A DNA stretch of 64,000 nucleotides, taken from positions 1 through 64,000 of the forward strand of contig CAKSJG010000012.1 in assembly GCA_934463165.1 (NCBI GenBank), in the 5' to 3' direction. The position numbers were made by a program, and so were the translations under genes. The stretch comes from an uncultured Clostridia bacterium (GTDB lineage: Bacteria > Bacillota > Clostridia > UMGS1810). Below are positions 36,745 through 44,290 of the stretch, piece after piece. The notes beneath the pieces were generated by a model. It saw only the letters and a program-made list of their open reading frames with translations, was not told the DNA's origin and made no database searches. Numbering within the stretch: the first letter of the stretch is position 1; each line of letters starts with the position of its first letter.

Positions 36745-36808
36745 TTGACTTTATTATACAGTAATGATATACTATATTCAACATGATAAAATTTCCGCTA
36801 TACATGAT
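36745..36808. promoter_or_regulatory. Overlapping divergent promoters with AraC-type operator
   Basis: Minus strand (GH78): -35 TTGAAT (36776-36781), -10 TATAAT (36753-36758), 17-bp spacer, with half-sites ATCATGT at 36781-36787 and 36802-36808, a 21-bp period. Plus strand (araC): -35 TTGACT (36745-36750), -10 TATACT (36768-36773), 17-bp spacer. The two core promoters overlap head-on, so use of one should exclude the other; the operator lies in the araC leader. Confidence 0.75.
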
Positions 36809-36827
36809 TGAATTAAGGTGATCGAAT

Positions 36828-37676
36828 ATGGATATGAAAAAAGAATATCTTCAAAAAAACAGCATCAAGTTTCACGTCAGCGTAACCCGTGTTGTAGGGT
36901 CGCATACACATGAGTTTCTTGAGCTTGCATACGTGCTTCATGGCAGCGCGATGCACAAATTTAACGAGACAGACGAAAAGCTGATTACACAGGGTGACTA
37001 CGTTATTATCGACTACCTTTCAAAGCACAGCTATGCGAGTGTTGATGACGGAGATCTCGCCATAATAAACCTGCTTTTTCTGCCCGAGATTGTGGATAAA
37101 AGCCTGTCATATTGCAACAATTTCCAGACGCTGCTGCATCATTATTTAATTCACGTCGGTGATGATGACGCTCCCTTAAACATTGCCGGTTGCGTTTTTC
37201 ATGATTCCAACGGAAAAATATTGGAGCTTTTAAAGGAAATGCTTGCTGAATATAATGAAAGAAACATAGGATGGTTTGAATTTTCAAGGTCAAACCTGAT
37301 TAAGCTGCTGATTATGACGGCAAGGAAAATATCATACAGCGCGCCGAAGGATATTATTTCAAAGGTGACCGATCAGATTCATCAGAACTACGCTCAAAAC
37401 CTGATGTTAAAAGATATTGCCGATGAATTCAATTACAGCCTGCCGTATTTAAGCAAGCTTTTTAAAGAAAAAACGAATCTTACGTTTCAGCTGTATCTGC
37501 AGAAAACAAGAATTGAAGAAGCGTGCCGTCTGCTTGCAAACACAAACGAAAAGGTGCAGACCGTTGCAAAAATGGTGGGTTATTCCGATGTTGATTTTTT
37601 CAGCAGATTATTTAAGAAATACAACGGAACCACGCCGAAGCAATTCCGCATGCAGATAAAAACTCCCGATGAATAA
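36828..37676 (+). CDS. AraC-family transcriptional regulator
   Basis: 282 residues: an N-terminal cupin-like sensing domain (about 15-110; GSHTHEFLELAYVLHG, then a QGDYVIIDY strand) and a C-terminal pair of helix-turn-helices (about 180-282; LKDIADEFNYSLPYLSKLFKEK and VQTVAKMVGYSDVDFFSRLFKKYNGTTPKQFR). Likely ligand: a glycan breakdown product. The operator repeats at the GH78 and lyase promoters are the natural targets, making this the local regulator of the surface polysaccharide locus. AAGGTGA precedes the ATG; a second ATG two codons later is possible. Confidence 0.92.
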   Translation: MDMKKEYLQKNSIKFHVSVTRVVGSHTHEFLELAYVLHGSAMHKFNETDEKLITQGDYVIIDYLSKHSYASVDDGDLAIINLLFLPEIVDKSLSYCNNFQTLLHHYLIHVGDDDAPLNIAGCVFHDSNGKILELLKEMLAEYNERNIGWFEFSRSNLIKLLIMTARKISYSAPKDIISKVTDQIHQNYAQNLMLKDIADEFNYSLPYLSKLFKEKTNLTFQLYLQKTRIEEACRLLANTNEKVQTVAKMVGYSDVDFFSRLFKKYNGTTPKQFRMQIKTPDE

Positions 37677-37698
37677 AAAATGAGAATAAAAAGCAAAC

Positions 37699-37720
37699 GG
37701 AACGGTGAGAGCACCGTTCC
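37699..37720. terminator. Family-A hairpin used as convergent terminator
   Basis: Perfect 9-bp stem GGAACGGTG-AGAG-CACCGTTCC followed by a T-rich stretch, between the convergent araC and dapA genes. The same hairpin forms the ends of the family-A elements. Confidence 0.7.
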
Positions 37721-37741
37721 GAATTTTTATTTTACGGTCAA

Positions 37742-38626
37742 TTATATGAGACCGAGCTTTTTCATCTCGGATTTTAAAAATTCAAGATTGCTTTCGGCCA
37801 TTTCATAAAGAGGGAGTCTGAGCGGACCCGCGTTCATGTTCATAAGGTTCATTGCCGTCTTTACGGGAATCGGGTTAACCTCGCAGAAAAGCGCCTTTAT
37901 GAGCTTATAATATTTAACCTGGAGTGCGCCTGCCTCGTCATATTTTTTATCCATGCAAAGGCGGCACATGTCGTGAGTTTCTTTAGGCATAATGTTAGAC
38001 AAAACAGATATAACTCCCTTTGCGCCGACGCTCATAAGCGGAACGGTTATATCGTCATTGCCGGAGTAAACGTCTATTCTGTCGCCGCATCTGTTTATGA
38101 TATCGACAGCTCTTGCAACGTCACCCGTTGCCTCCTTGATTGCAACTATATTTTCTATCTTGGAAAGCTCTTCAACGGTTTCGGGTTTTATGTCTGTTCC
38201 CGTTCTTGACGGAACGTTATATATTATTGCCGGGAGATCACTCGCCGCGGCAAGTGTCTCATAGTGTTTTACAAGACCGCGCTGTGTGGTCTTGTTATAA
38301 TACGGAGCAACCCATAAAAAGCCGTCTGCTCCGCGCTTTTCGGCTTCTTTATTCATCATTACGGCATGCGCGGTGTTGTTGCTTCCCGTACCTGCAATTA
38401 CGGGCACTCTCTTTTTTGCCGCCGATACCACACATTCTATTGCATCGAGATGCTCATCATCGTCAAGAGTCGGAGCTTCTCCCGTTGTGCCGCATACAAT
38501 AAGAGCATCGGTGCCGTTTGCTATCTGAAATTCGGCCATTTTTTCAAGCGCATCAAAGTTAACGCCCGATTCGGTAAGGGGTGTTACCATTGCAACGCCC
38601 GAACCCTCAAAAACAGTATGTTTCAT
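37742..38626 (-). CDS. dapA: 4-hydroxy-tetrahydrodipicolinate synthase
   Basis: Condenses pyruvate with aspartate semialdehyde in the lysine/diaminopimelate pathway. 294 residues from the ATG at 38626 (GGAGG 9 nt upstream; the ATG at 38632 is too close). The catalytic residues are present: Thr-Thr of CGTTGEAPTL, Tyr of YNVPSRTG and the Schiff-base Lys of IVAIKEATGD. It stands alone among carbohydrate genes with no other lysine-pathway gene nearby. Related aldolases such as N-acetylneuraminate lyase share the fold, but the CGTTGE and YNVPSRTG motifs favour DapA. Confidence 0.9.
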   Translation of the reverse strand: MKHTVFEGSGVAMVTPLTESGVNFDALEKMAEFQIANGTDALIVCGTTGEAPTLDDDEHLDAIECVVSAAKKRVPVIAGTGSNNTAHAVMMNKEAEKRGADGFLWVAPYYNKTTQRGLVKHYETLAAASDLPAIIYNVPSRTGTDIKPETVEELSKIENIVAIKEATGDVARAVDIINRCGDRIDVYSGNDDITVPLMSVGAKGVISVLSNIMPKETHDMCRLCMDKKYDEAGALQVKYYKLIKALFCEVNPIPVKTAMNLMNMNAGPLRLPLYEMAESNLEFLKSEMKKLGLI

Positions 38627-38737
38627 ATTCATTTACCTCCATAATAATATAAGAATTCGCATTCATCATACACATTATATGAAAAAAATTCCGCAGTCAT
38701 GACGCGGCCGTATTGCCGCGCACGGTTTACTACATTA

Positions 38738-38766
38738 ACTTTATACCAAAAACCGTATTTTGTCAA
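38738..38766 (-). promoter_or_regulatory. Promoter of dapA
   Basis: Minus strand TTGACA (38761-38766) and TAAAGT (38738-38743) with a 17-bp spacer. The roughly 105-nt leader contains a GC-rich hairpin (GCGCGGCAATACGGCCGC). No lysine riboswitch is recognisable. Confidence 0.6.
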
Positions 38767-38788
38767 GTGTTGTTTTGTCAGAAAATCA

Positions 38789-38880
38789 GTATCACTTTTT
38801 TACTTTTTAAACAATATCCGTATCACATTTTTACTTTTTTCAAAATAATTATTGAGAATGATTGTGTTTCGTGATAAAAT
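38789..38880 (+). promoter_or_regulatory. Promoter and tandem repeats upstream of the GH127-like gene
   Basis: -35 TTGAGA (38852-38857), 17-bp spacer, -10 TAAAAT (38875-38880). Just upstream are two direct repeats of GTATCAC(A)TTTTTACTTTTT beginning at 38789 and 38820, 31 bp or about three helical turns apart, a probable activator site. Confidence 0.6.
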
Positions 38881-38910
38881 CTTATCATAAAAATTTAAAC
38901 GGAGGCAATT

Positions 38911-40875
38911 ATGAGAAAGCTATATAAAGAAAACGAGGCAAATTATCCGCGTCTTTGCACGGATAAGCTCTTTGCCGATTATGAAAATGAATATAAATTT
39001 GACGGTTGGTTTGAAAAAGCAATTAAATTCACCGAAAACAATCAGCTCTTAAGAGCCGATCTTTGGGAAAGATTTGTTATGCAGTTCAGGCAGGATGCCG
39101 ACTATGAAGCAGGCTGGCGCGGAGAATACTGGGGAAAGATGATGCGCGGCGCATGCTTTGTGTATTCATATTCAAAAAACGAAAAGCTCTATGACGTTCT
39201 TACAAAGACGATAAATGACATGCTGGATTCTCAGGATGAATTCGGCAGAATAAGCAGCTACGGCATAAACCATGAGTTTGACGGGTGGGATATCTGGGCA
39301 AGAAAGTATGTGCTTCTCGGAATGCAATATTACATGGAGATATGCTCCGACGAGAGCTTAAAAAGCAAAATAACGGATTCAATGCGTGCGCAGGTTGATT
39401 ATATAATGAAAAAAATCGGTCCTGCCGAAGAAAACAAAATACCCATAACAAAAGCCACAAGGCATTGGAGAGGGCTTAACTCATCGTCACTGCTGGAGCC
39501 CGTAGTCAGACTTTTTAACATCACGGGAGAAAAGAAATATTTTGACTTTGCAAAATACATTGTTGACTGCGGCGGCTGCGATGTTAAAAACATCTTCACT
39601 CTTGCATATGAAGATGAGTTTTACCCGTATCAATACCCGGTAACCAAGGCATATGAAATGACATCATGCTTTGAGGGTCTGCTGGAATTTTATCGCGTGA
39701 CAAAAGAAGAAAAGTACCTTACCGCAGTCATGAACTTTGCAAACAAAATCCTTGAAAGCGACTTTACGGTTATCGGCTGCAGCGGATGTACACACGAGCT
39801 TTTTGACCATTCAACCGTGAGACAGGCAAACACTACGAACGGAGTTATAATGCAAGAGACTTGCGTAACCGTGACGCTTATGAAATTCTTTTACCAGCTT
39901 CTTCTGATATCAGGCAATTCAAAATATGCCGACGCATTTGAAATTTCTCTTTACAATGCGTATCTCGGTTCATTAAACACCGAAAACGTTATTGAACCCA
40001 CAATGCTCGAAAAAAAGGACGAGGTCGCAATAGAAGCTCTTCCGTTTGACAGCTACAGCCCGCTGACATCGGGAACAAGAGGGAACGGCATCGGCGGTCT
40101 GAAGGTTATGAGCGACAACCATTATTACGGCTGCTGCGCATGCATAGGCTCGGCAGGGATAGGACTTGCGGCAAAAGTATCAAATCTGATATCAGATTCA
40201 GGATTTGTTATTAATCTTTATGCAAACGGAAGCGTAAAAAGCAAAACTCCCCTCGGAGAGGAAATAACGTTTACTACTGAAACGCGCTACCCCGCAGACG
40301 GAAAAATCAAAATCACCGCAGACTGCTTGAGTGAAAATTTCGAAATAGCCCTCAGGATTCCTTCCTGGAGCAAAAAGACCTCAGTTAAGATAAACGGCGA
40401 AAATACAAACGTGACCGAAGGGTACACAAAAATTTTGCGCACATGGACAAAGGGGGACACAATAGAAATAGAATTTGACATGAGGACAAGGCTAATACGC
40501 CCGATTCCTTACGGAAGTCAGATTCTCATGAACGAGGTTATATGGGGAGCAAACTACATGGTTCCGACATTTGACAAAGAGGACGAAAAGGCAAAATTTC
40601 ATGCGGCGCTGATCAGAGGTCCCATAGTTCTTGCGGAGGATATCAGGCTCGGAACAGACCCCGATAAGGCTGTCGGAATAAAAATTGACTCAAACGGTTA
40701 TGCGGATGTGACAATACCCGAAAAAGACACTGCGCCGTATGAGCATCTGATTGAAGTTAACGTATCGCTTAAAAACGGCGAAAAGCTGACCCTTACCGAC
40801 TATGCGTCTGCCGGAAAGCTATGGAATGAAAAAAGCAAAATGGCGGCATGGATATTGACAGACGACTGCCGGTAA
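38911..40875 (+). CDS. GH127-like beta-L-arabinofuranosidase (DUF1680 type)
   Basis: 654 residues, no signal peptide. The N-terminal two thirds form the alpha/alpha barrel of the DUF1680/GH127 superfamily (RGEYWGKMMRGACFVYSY, TTNGVIMQETCVTVTLMKFFYQLLLISG), with the double-cysteine segment NHYYGCCACIGSAGIG (about residues 408-423) where GH127 places its catalytic or zinc-binding Cys; the family's usual CCPPN is not conserved, so the subfamily may differ. The C-terminus is a beta-sandwich. GGAGG lies 5 nt before the ATG. Likely acts on imported arabinose- or rhamnose-type oligosaccharides. Transcribed opposite to most neighbours. Confidence 0.75.
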   Translation: MRKLYKENEANYPRLCTDKLFADYENEYKFDGWFEKAIKFTENNQLLRADLWERFVMQFRQDADYEAGWRGEYWGKMMRGACFVYSYSKNEKLYDVLTKTINDMLDSQDEFGRISSYGINHEFDGWDIWARKYVLLGMQYYMEICSDESLKSKITDSMRAQVDYIMKKIGPAEENKIPITKATRHWRGLNSSSLLEPVVRLFNITGEKKYFDFAKYIVDCGGCDVKNIFTLAYEDEFYPYQYPVTKAYEMTSCFEGLLEFYRVTKEEKYLTAVMNFANKILESDFTVIGCSGCTHELFDHSTVRQANTTNGVIMQETCVTVTLMKFFYQLLLISGNSKYADAFEISLYNAYLGSLNTENVIEPTMLEKKDEVAIEALPFDSYSPLTSGTRGNGIGGLKVMSDNHYYGCCACIGSAGIGLAAKVSNLISDSGFVINLYANGSVKSKTPLGEEITFTTETRYPADGKIKITADCLSENFEIALRIPSWSKKTSVKINGENTNVTEGYTKILRTWTKGDTIEIEFDMRTRLIRPIPYGSQILMNEVIWGANYMVPTFDKEDEKAKFHAALIRGPIVLAEDIRLGTDPDKAVGIKIDSNGYADVTIPEKDTAPYEHLIEVNVSLKNGEKLTLTDYASAGKLWNEKSKMAAWILTDDCR

Positions 40876-40923
40876 CCCGAATTAAAACAAACACTTGCAG
40901 AAACATACGAAAGATTTCTTGCC

Positions 40924-41019
40924 GGCTGCAGATGTGTGTATTTTATTTTAAATCGCTCAAACAGGCAGTGCAGTAGCGCTGAACTCGCGATCTTAAAAAA
41001 AATACACACACCTGCAGCC
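40924..41019. repeat. Family-B inverted-repeat element, copy 3
   Basis: 96 bp, ends GGCTGCAG / CTGCAGCC, where other copies have GGTTACAG / CTGTAACC: two paired changes that keep the stem. The core AGTAGCGCTGAACTCGCG is shared with copy 4. It lies just after the GH127-like stop. Confidence 0.8.
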
Positions 41020-41125
41020 TTAGAGAAGTTTGGATATCAATCGGTTATGCAAATTATGATATGAAAGTATTTATCTTAACTAACTCACGCATGCCGATCA
41101 ATTAACGTTATTTCAAAAAAAGGCA

Positions 41126-41154
41126 TTGACAAAACCGTTAAACAGGGGTATAAT
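41126..41154 (+). promoter_or_regulatory. Consensus promoter of the antisense RNA
   Basis: Perfect TTGACA (41126-41131) and TATAAT (41149-41154) with a 17-bp spacer, among the best promoter matches in the window. There is no plus-strand ORF downstream; the transcript is the candidate antitoxin RNA. Confidence 0.88.
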
Positions 41155-41160
41155 GATAAT

Positions 41161-41246
41161 AGAAAAAGGCAAGACCTCAAACGGTTATGCCAAGAGAACT
41201 TTTTAGATAGCCCAAACTTGGTCGGTGGGGGCTATCTTACTTTTTG
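41161..41246 (+). ncRNA. Candidate antisense RNA antitoxin
   Basis: About 85 nt, starting near 41161. A 5' hairpin (GGCA..ACC/GGT..TGCC, 41168-41192) is followed by a terminator stem GATAGCCC (41206-41213) / GGGCTATC (41229-41236) and a T-rich tail ending near 41246. It is antisense to the last codons, the stop and the whole 3' untranslated region of the toxin gene, so it is fully nested in the toxin transcript. Role inferred from layout. Confidence 0.65.
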
Positions 41247-41306
41247 TGTAAGTACAATTAAAAAAATAATTGTCAGCATAAATACTCTCAATATATATTT
41301 TCCCAT
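41232..41306 (-). CDS. Candidate type I toxin, 24-residue hydrophobic peptide
   Basis: The ATG at 41306 is preceded by GGGAGGTGG 5 nt upstream, an exceptionally strong ribosome-binding site. The product starts MGKYILRVFML, continues as a single hydrophobic stretch (about residues 5-19, rich in Ile, Leu, Phe and Val) and ends TQKVR: one short membrane helix with a basic tail, typical of type I toxins in Firmicutes. Its stop codon lies inside the antisense RNA terminator stem. I do not recognise the exact family (not obviously TxpA, BsrG or Fst). Support is structural: ribosome-binding site, antisense RNA and folding leader together. Confidence 0.65.
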   Translation of the reverse strand: MGKYILRVFMLTIIFLIVLTQKVR

Positions 41307-41424
41307 TGTAACCACCTCCCTTCCCGACTGTAAGTACAGGAATCAGGTGGCATAACCGCCCAGCTTTTACGCTTGTTTATGGTCTTACCTTTAACGTCGG
41401 ATTATTCCGACAAATAATATTATA
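41307..41424 (-). promoter_or_regulatory. Toxin promoter and inhibitory leader
   Basis: -10 TATAAT (41419-41424) with no good -35, lying within a palindrome CAAATAAT-GTATAAT-ATTATTTG. The predicted transcript starts near 41412 with a capping hairpin GTCGG-AATAAT-CCGAC (41396-41411). Downstream, CCACCT (the complement of 41345-41350) can pair exactly with the AGGTGG of the ribosome-binding site (41312-41317). Next to it, CGGTTATGCCA (complement of 41348-41358) is exactly complementary to the 3' end of the same mRNA (complement of 41182-41192). Confidence 0.6.
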
Positions 41425-41458
41425 CATTATTTGAGGGCAAAATACTCTTGAATTTTTA

Positions 41459-42859
41459 TTATTCCATTGCATCAAATTCAAGCTCCGGAATAAATTTGCA
41501 AAATTCCTCCATACACTCGTAATAATCGCCGAAAACTTCCGTCATATGGTGAATATACGGGCCGTTTATAAGCTTCTTTTCTATGGCGGAAAGATCGCCG
41601 AATTTTGCCCACATGTGAGTGCCTGTTGTATAGGGACCGTCGGTGGTGTCAAATCTGCCGCAAAGGAGGGTATAATTTCCGCGGTCACCCTGGAATCGGC
41701 AAATTGTGTATCTGCCGTCTTTTGCACGGAAGCTCGGCTTAGTGTTTATGAGCTCTGCACGGGCACCATCCTTTTTTGAAGAATACGGAAACGGACCGCA
41801 ATGCCATAAAAGCTCGGCATTTTTATCTTCGGGATGACGGACGGTAAATTCACCGAAAAGCGGATTTACCTCTCCCCTTGCGGCGCATTTTGCCAAAACG
41901 TTTGAAACAGCGCCGTATACATCGGACTCGCATGTTACGATACAGCCCATATCGGCAAGTACACTGAATGCAAGGCAAGGATACACTCCGAATGCCGGCG
42001 GGGTTGCCGTCCAGCATTCGGCGGATATCACATCGGCGCCCGATTCGTCCGCCGCTTCTTTATAAGCAAGTGCAAGCGCAAGAACCTTTTTTACCGTTTC
42101 ATCATCGGAATTTATAAATTTATATTTGGATTTGAGATCGTCAAGATAACAATTGATATCCTCCGTCTTTTCTTCATAAAGTCGTTTTATTTTTTCGGAA
42201 AACACAGCCATGTTCATGGTATTCATATTGAATCCGAATTTCTCCGTAAGCTCAAGCTCGTTTGACATGACGCTCTTAAACGGGTTAAGGCGCGTTCCGA
42301 TACTAAGTATATTTAATTTTTTGAAATTTTTTACCATACATACAACGGAAAGAAAACGTTTTAAACCGTCGGAAAATATTTCATCTTCCACGGGGCAGTT
42401 TTCTATATATGAAAACGGAATGCCGTAGCGGCGGAGCTGTTTGCTGACGGCAAACAGACCGCACTGACAGTCGGTATAACGTGTGCCGTCGGGCTCAAAA
42501 ACTGTATCCCGCGGACCCCAGAGAAGAGTCGGCAGGTTCATCATTTTTGCAATGGTTCCTGCGGCTTCTTCATTGCCGAAATTGCAGTTTATAATAAATA
42601 TGGCATCAACATTTTTCTTTTTAAATTCATCCCTTATTTTTGCGCACTCGCCTGCCTCAACAAGCAAGCCTTCGTCATTTAAAAAATCAAGGTTTACAAA
42701 CTCTGTTTTATCATCCGAAAAATTTTCGGTTATGTATTTTACAATCTTATTTTTGTTGTCGACAGCCTTTTGCGGATTAAAAATGCCCTTTCTTTTATAT
42801 CCGTCGGCAAGCCATCTTCTTTCCGGCACGAGGCCGATTTTAACTTTATAATCAAGCAT
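41459..42859 (-). CDS. L-fucose/L-arabinose isomerase-fold protein
   Basis: 466 residues from the ATG at 42859 (AAGGAG 8 nt upstream; an upstream ATG 7 codons earlier lacks a site). The fold markers fit the FucI/AraA superfamily: INCNFGNEEAAG in the N-terminal domain, SAECWTATPPAFGVYPCLAFS and TCESDVYGAVSN around the metal site, WHCGPFPYS, and a C-terminal THMWAKFGD region. Such enzymes interconvert aldoses and ketoses with Mn2+. Sequence differs from textbook FucI and AraA, so the sugar is unknown. Last gene of the eight-gene operon; no terminator is visible between it and the downstream toxin gene on the same strand. Confidence 0.78.
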   Translation of the reverse strand: MLDYKVKIGLVPERRWLADGYKRKGIFNPQKAVDNKNKIVKYITENFSDDKTEFVNLDFLNDEGLLVEAGECAKIRDEFKKKNVDAIFIINCNFGNEEAAGTIAKMMNLPTLLWGPRDTVFEPDGTRYTDCQCGLFAVSKQLRRYGIPFSYIENCPVEDEIFSDGLKRFLSVVCMVKNFKKLNILSIGTRLNPFKSVMSNELELTEKFGFNMNTMNMAVFSEKIKRLYEEKTEDINCYLDDLKSKYKFINSDDETVKKVLALALAYKEAADESGADVISAECWTATPPAFGVYPCLAFSVLADMGCIVTCESDVYGAVSNVLAKCAARGEVNPLFGEFTVRHPEDKNAELLWHCGPFPYSSKKDGARAELINTKPSFRAKDGRYTICRFQGDRGNYTLLCGRFDTTDGPYTTGTHMWAKFGDLSAIEKKLINGPYIHHMTEVFGDYYECMEEFCKFIPELEFDAME

Positions 42860-42880
42860 TGCAAATTCTCCTTTTTTCAA

Positions 42881-44269
42881 TCAAGTATCAAAAATTTCAC
42901 GGGCATTGCATACAAATCCGAAATCGGCACACTCAAATATGCGCGCATCCCTGTCGGGATTTACGGCAACAACATATTCACATCCGCTTATTGCACATGT
43001 GTGCTGAACCGCACCCGATATCCCGACTGCAATATATATTTTTGCATTAACGTTTTTCCCCGTCAAGCCGACCTGCGTTTCATAAGCGGCAGCGCCCATA
43101 TCAACAAGTTTTCTTGAAGATGCGATATCGGCGCCGATTTTCTTTGAATAATCATACAGCTCGGTTTTATATTCTGCGACTCCTGCGCCCAATGCCAGCA
43201 CAATTTCCTCTCTGTCGCCCTTCATGCGGACAGTTGCCATTTGCGGAAACGTAAGACACTTTATTTTTGCGGTTATGCTTCCGCCTTTTGCCGGTCTGTA
43301 CATAATAAGGTTATCACCGTCGGATTCAAGATACGTGCAATCCGCGCACAGCCCTGTTTTAAGCATTGAAGCTACAATCGGTGCATTCTCTCTGCCCCAT
43401 AAGTCGGACGGCCAGAGAACGTATTTTGCATGTGAGCGTTCAAGATATTCCGCAATTTTTTCGGGCGGCATGCGGTCTGCCTTTACAAATTTTTCTGCAA
43501 CGGCGAGGGCAATATCACAAAGTCCGTCTCCGATGACGCAAACCTCGGGAAGCTTTTTAAAATCCGCTGTCTTTTCCTCATTCGGCGCCTTGCTTTCTCT
43601 TGCGGCAAGTTCTGATATCAGGTTTTTAAATTCGGACGGATTCATAAATTTGCATTCACGTTTATCGCGTACCGTTTCAAAGCTTTTCAAAACCCGCGTC
43701 GGAGAACCCGTAAGTCCGCAAAGCTTTTTGTCGGCTCCCGTATCGTTTGCATTCCAAATCAGAATATCCTTTTCGTGCGAACGTATTTTCGGCAGACGAA
43801 GCGTGTTTATTCTTTCAACCGTGATTATACACGGTAGCTTTTCTTCTCTTTCGCCCGAACGCGTTTCGCACTCAATAACCGTATCGGAAACAGATTTTAT
43901 TTTCATAACGTTTGTAATTACATTCATTCCGAGTTTTTCGCTCATCGCGGGAGGAGTCTGCGCGGTGTCTCCGTCTATAGCCTGTCTGCCGCAAATTATA
44001 AGATCGGGCTTTATTTTTTTCATTGCCGCAGACAAAACATATGCCGTTGCCATGGTGTCGGAGCCTGCAAACGCACTGTCGCTCAAAAGCACTGAATCAA
44101 TATCTCCGAGACGTGTAAGAAAGCGGAGCCTGCTCTGCCACTGCATGGGCCCCATGGATACAACCGTAACATGCGCATTATTAATTTTAAGCGCTTCTTC
44201 CAGAGCGCATTCGTCAAACGGATTTAAATCTCCGTCAACAAGCTTAACGCATACGGCAACAGATATCAT
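42881..44269 (-). CDS. Fused electron transfer flavoprotein, EtfB-EtfA
   Basis: 462 residues in one chain. Residues 1 to about 200 match EtfB, including the nucleotide-binding motif CGRQAIDGDTAQTPPAMSEKLG; residues about 230-462 match the C-terminal part of EtfA, including SSRKLVDMGAA, QVGLTGKNV and the FAD motif IYIAVGISGAVQHTCAISGCEYVVAVN. The EtfA N-terminal domain is short, and EtfB lacks the usual loop after its first strand (VKLVDGDLNPFDECALEEAL). A single-chain Etf is uncommon; DGDTAQ is the motif that binds FAD in bifurcating Etf and AMP in others. It would take electrons from the FAD oxidoreductase of this operon. 20 bp downstream of the FGGY kinase gene. Confidence 0.88.
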   Translation of the reverse strand: MISVAVCVKLVDGDLNPFDECALEEALKINNAHVTVVSMGPMQWQSRLRFLTRLGDIDSVLLSDSAFAGSDTMATAYVLSAAMKKIKPDLIICGRQAIDGDTAQTPPAMSEKLGMNVITNVMKIKSVSDTVIECETRSGEREEKLPCIITVERINTLRLPKIRSHEKDILIWNANDTGADKKLCGLTGSPTRVLKSFETVRDKRECKFMNPSEFKNLISELAARESKAPNEEKTADFKKLPEVCVIGDGLCDIALAVAEKFVKADRMPPEKIAEYLERSHAKYVLWPSDLWGRENAPIVASMLKTGLCADCTYLESDGDNLIMYRPAKGGSITAKIKCLTFPQMATVRMKGDREEIVLALGAGVAEYKTELYDYSKKIGADIASSRKLVDMGAAAYETQVGLTGKNVNAKIYIAVGISGAVQHTCAISGCEYVVAVNPDRDARIFECADFGFVCNAREIFDT

Positions 44270-44290
44270 GCAATCACCCCGTTTATTATT

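Noticed and set aside
37742..38626. N-acetylneuraminate lyase, tempting because of the sialidase-like genes
   Set aside because: Motifs CGTTGE and YNVPSRTG fit DapA, and no other sialic-acid catabolic gene is present.
41161..41246. Riboswitch or attenuator for a plus-strand gene
   Set aside because: No plus-strand ORF follows, and the transcript is antisense to the small hydrophobic ORF.
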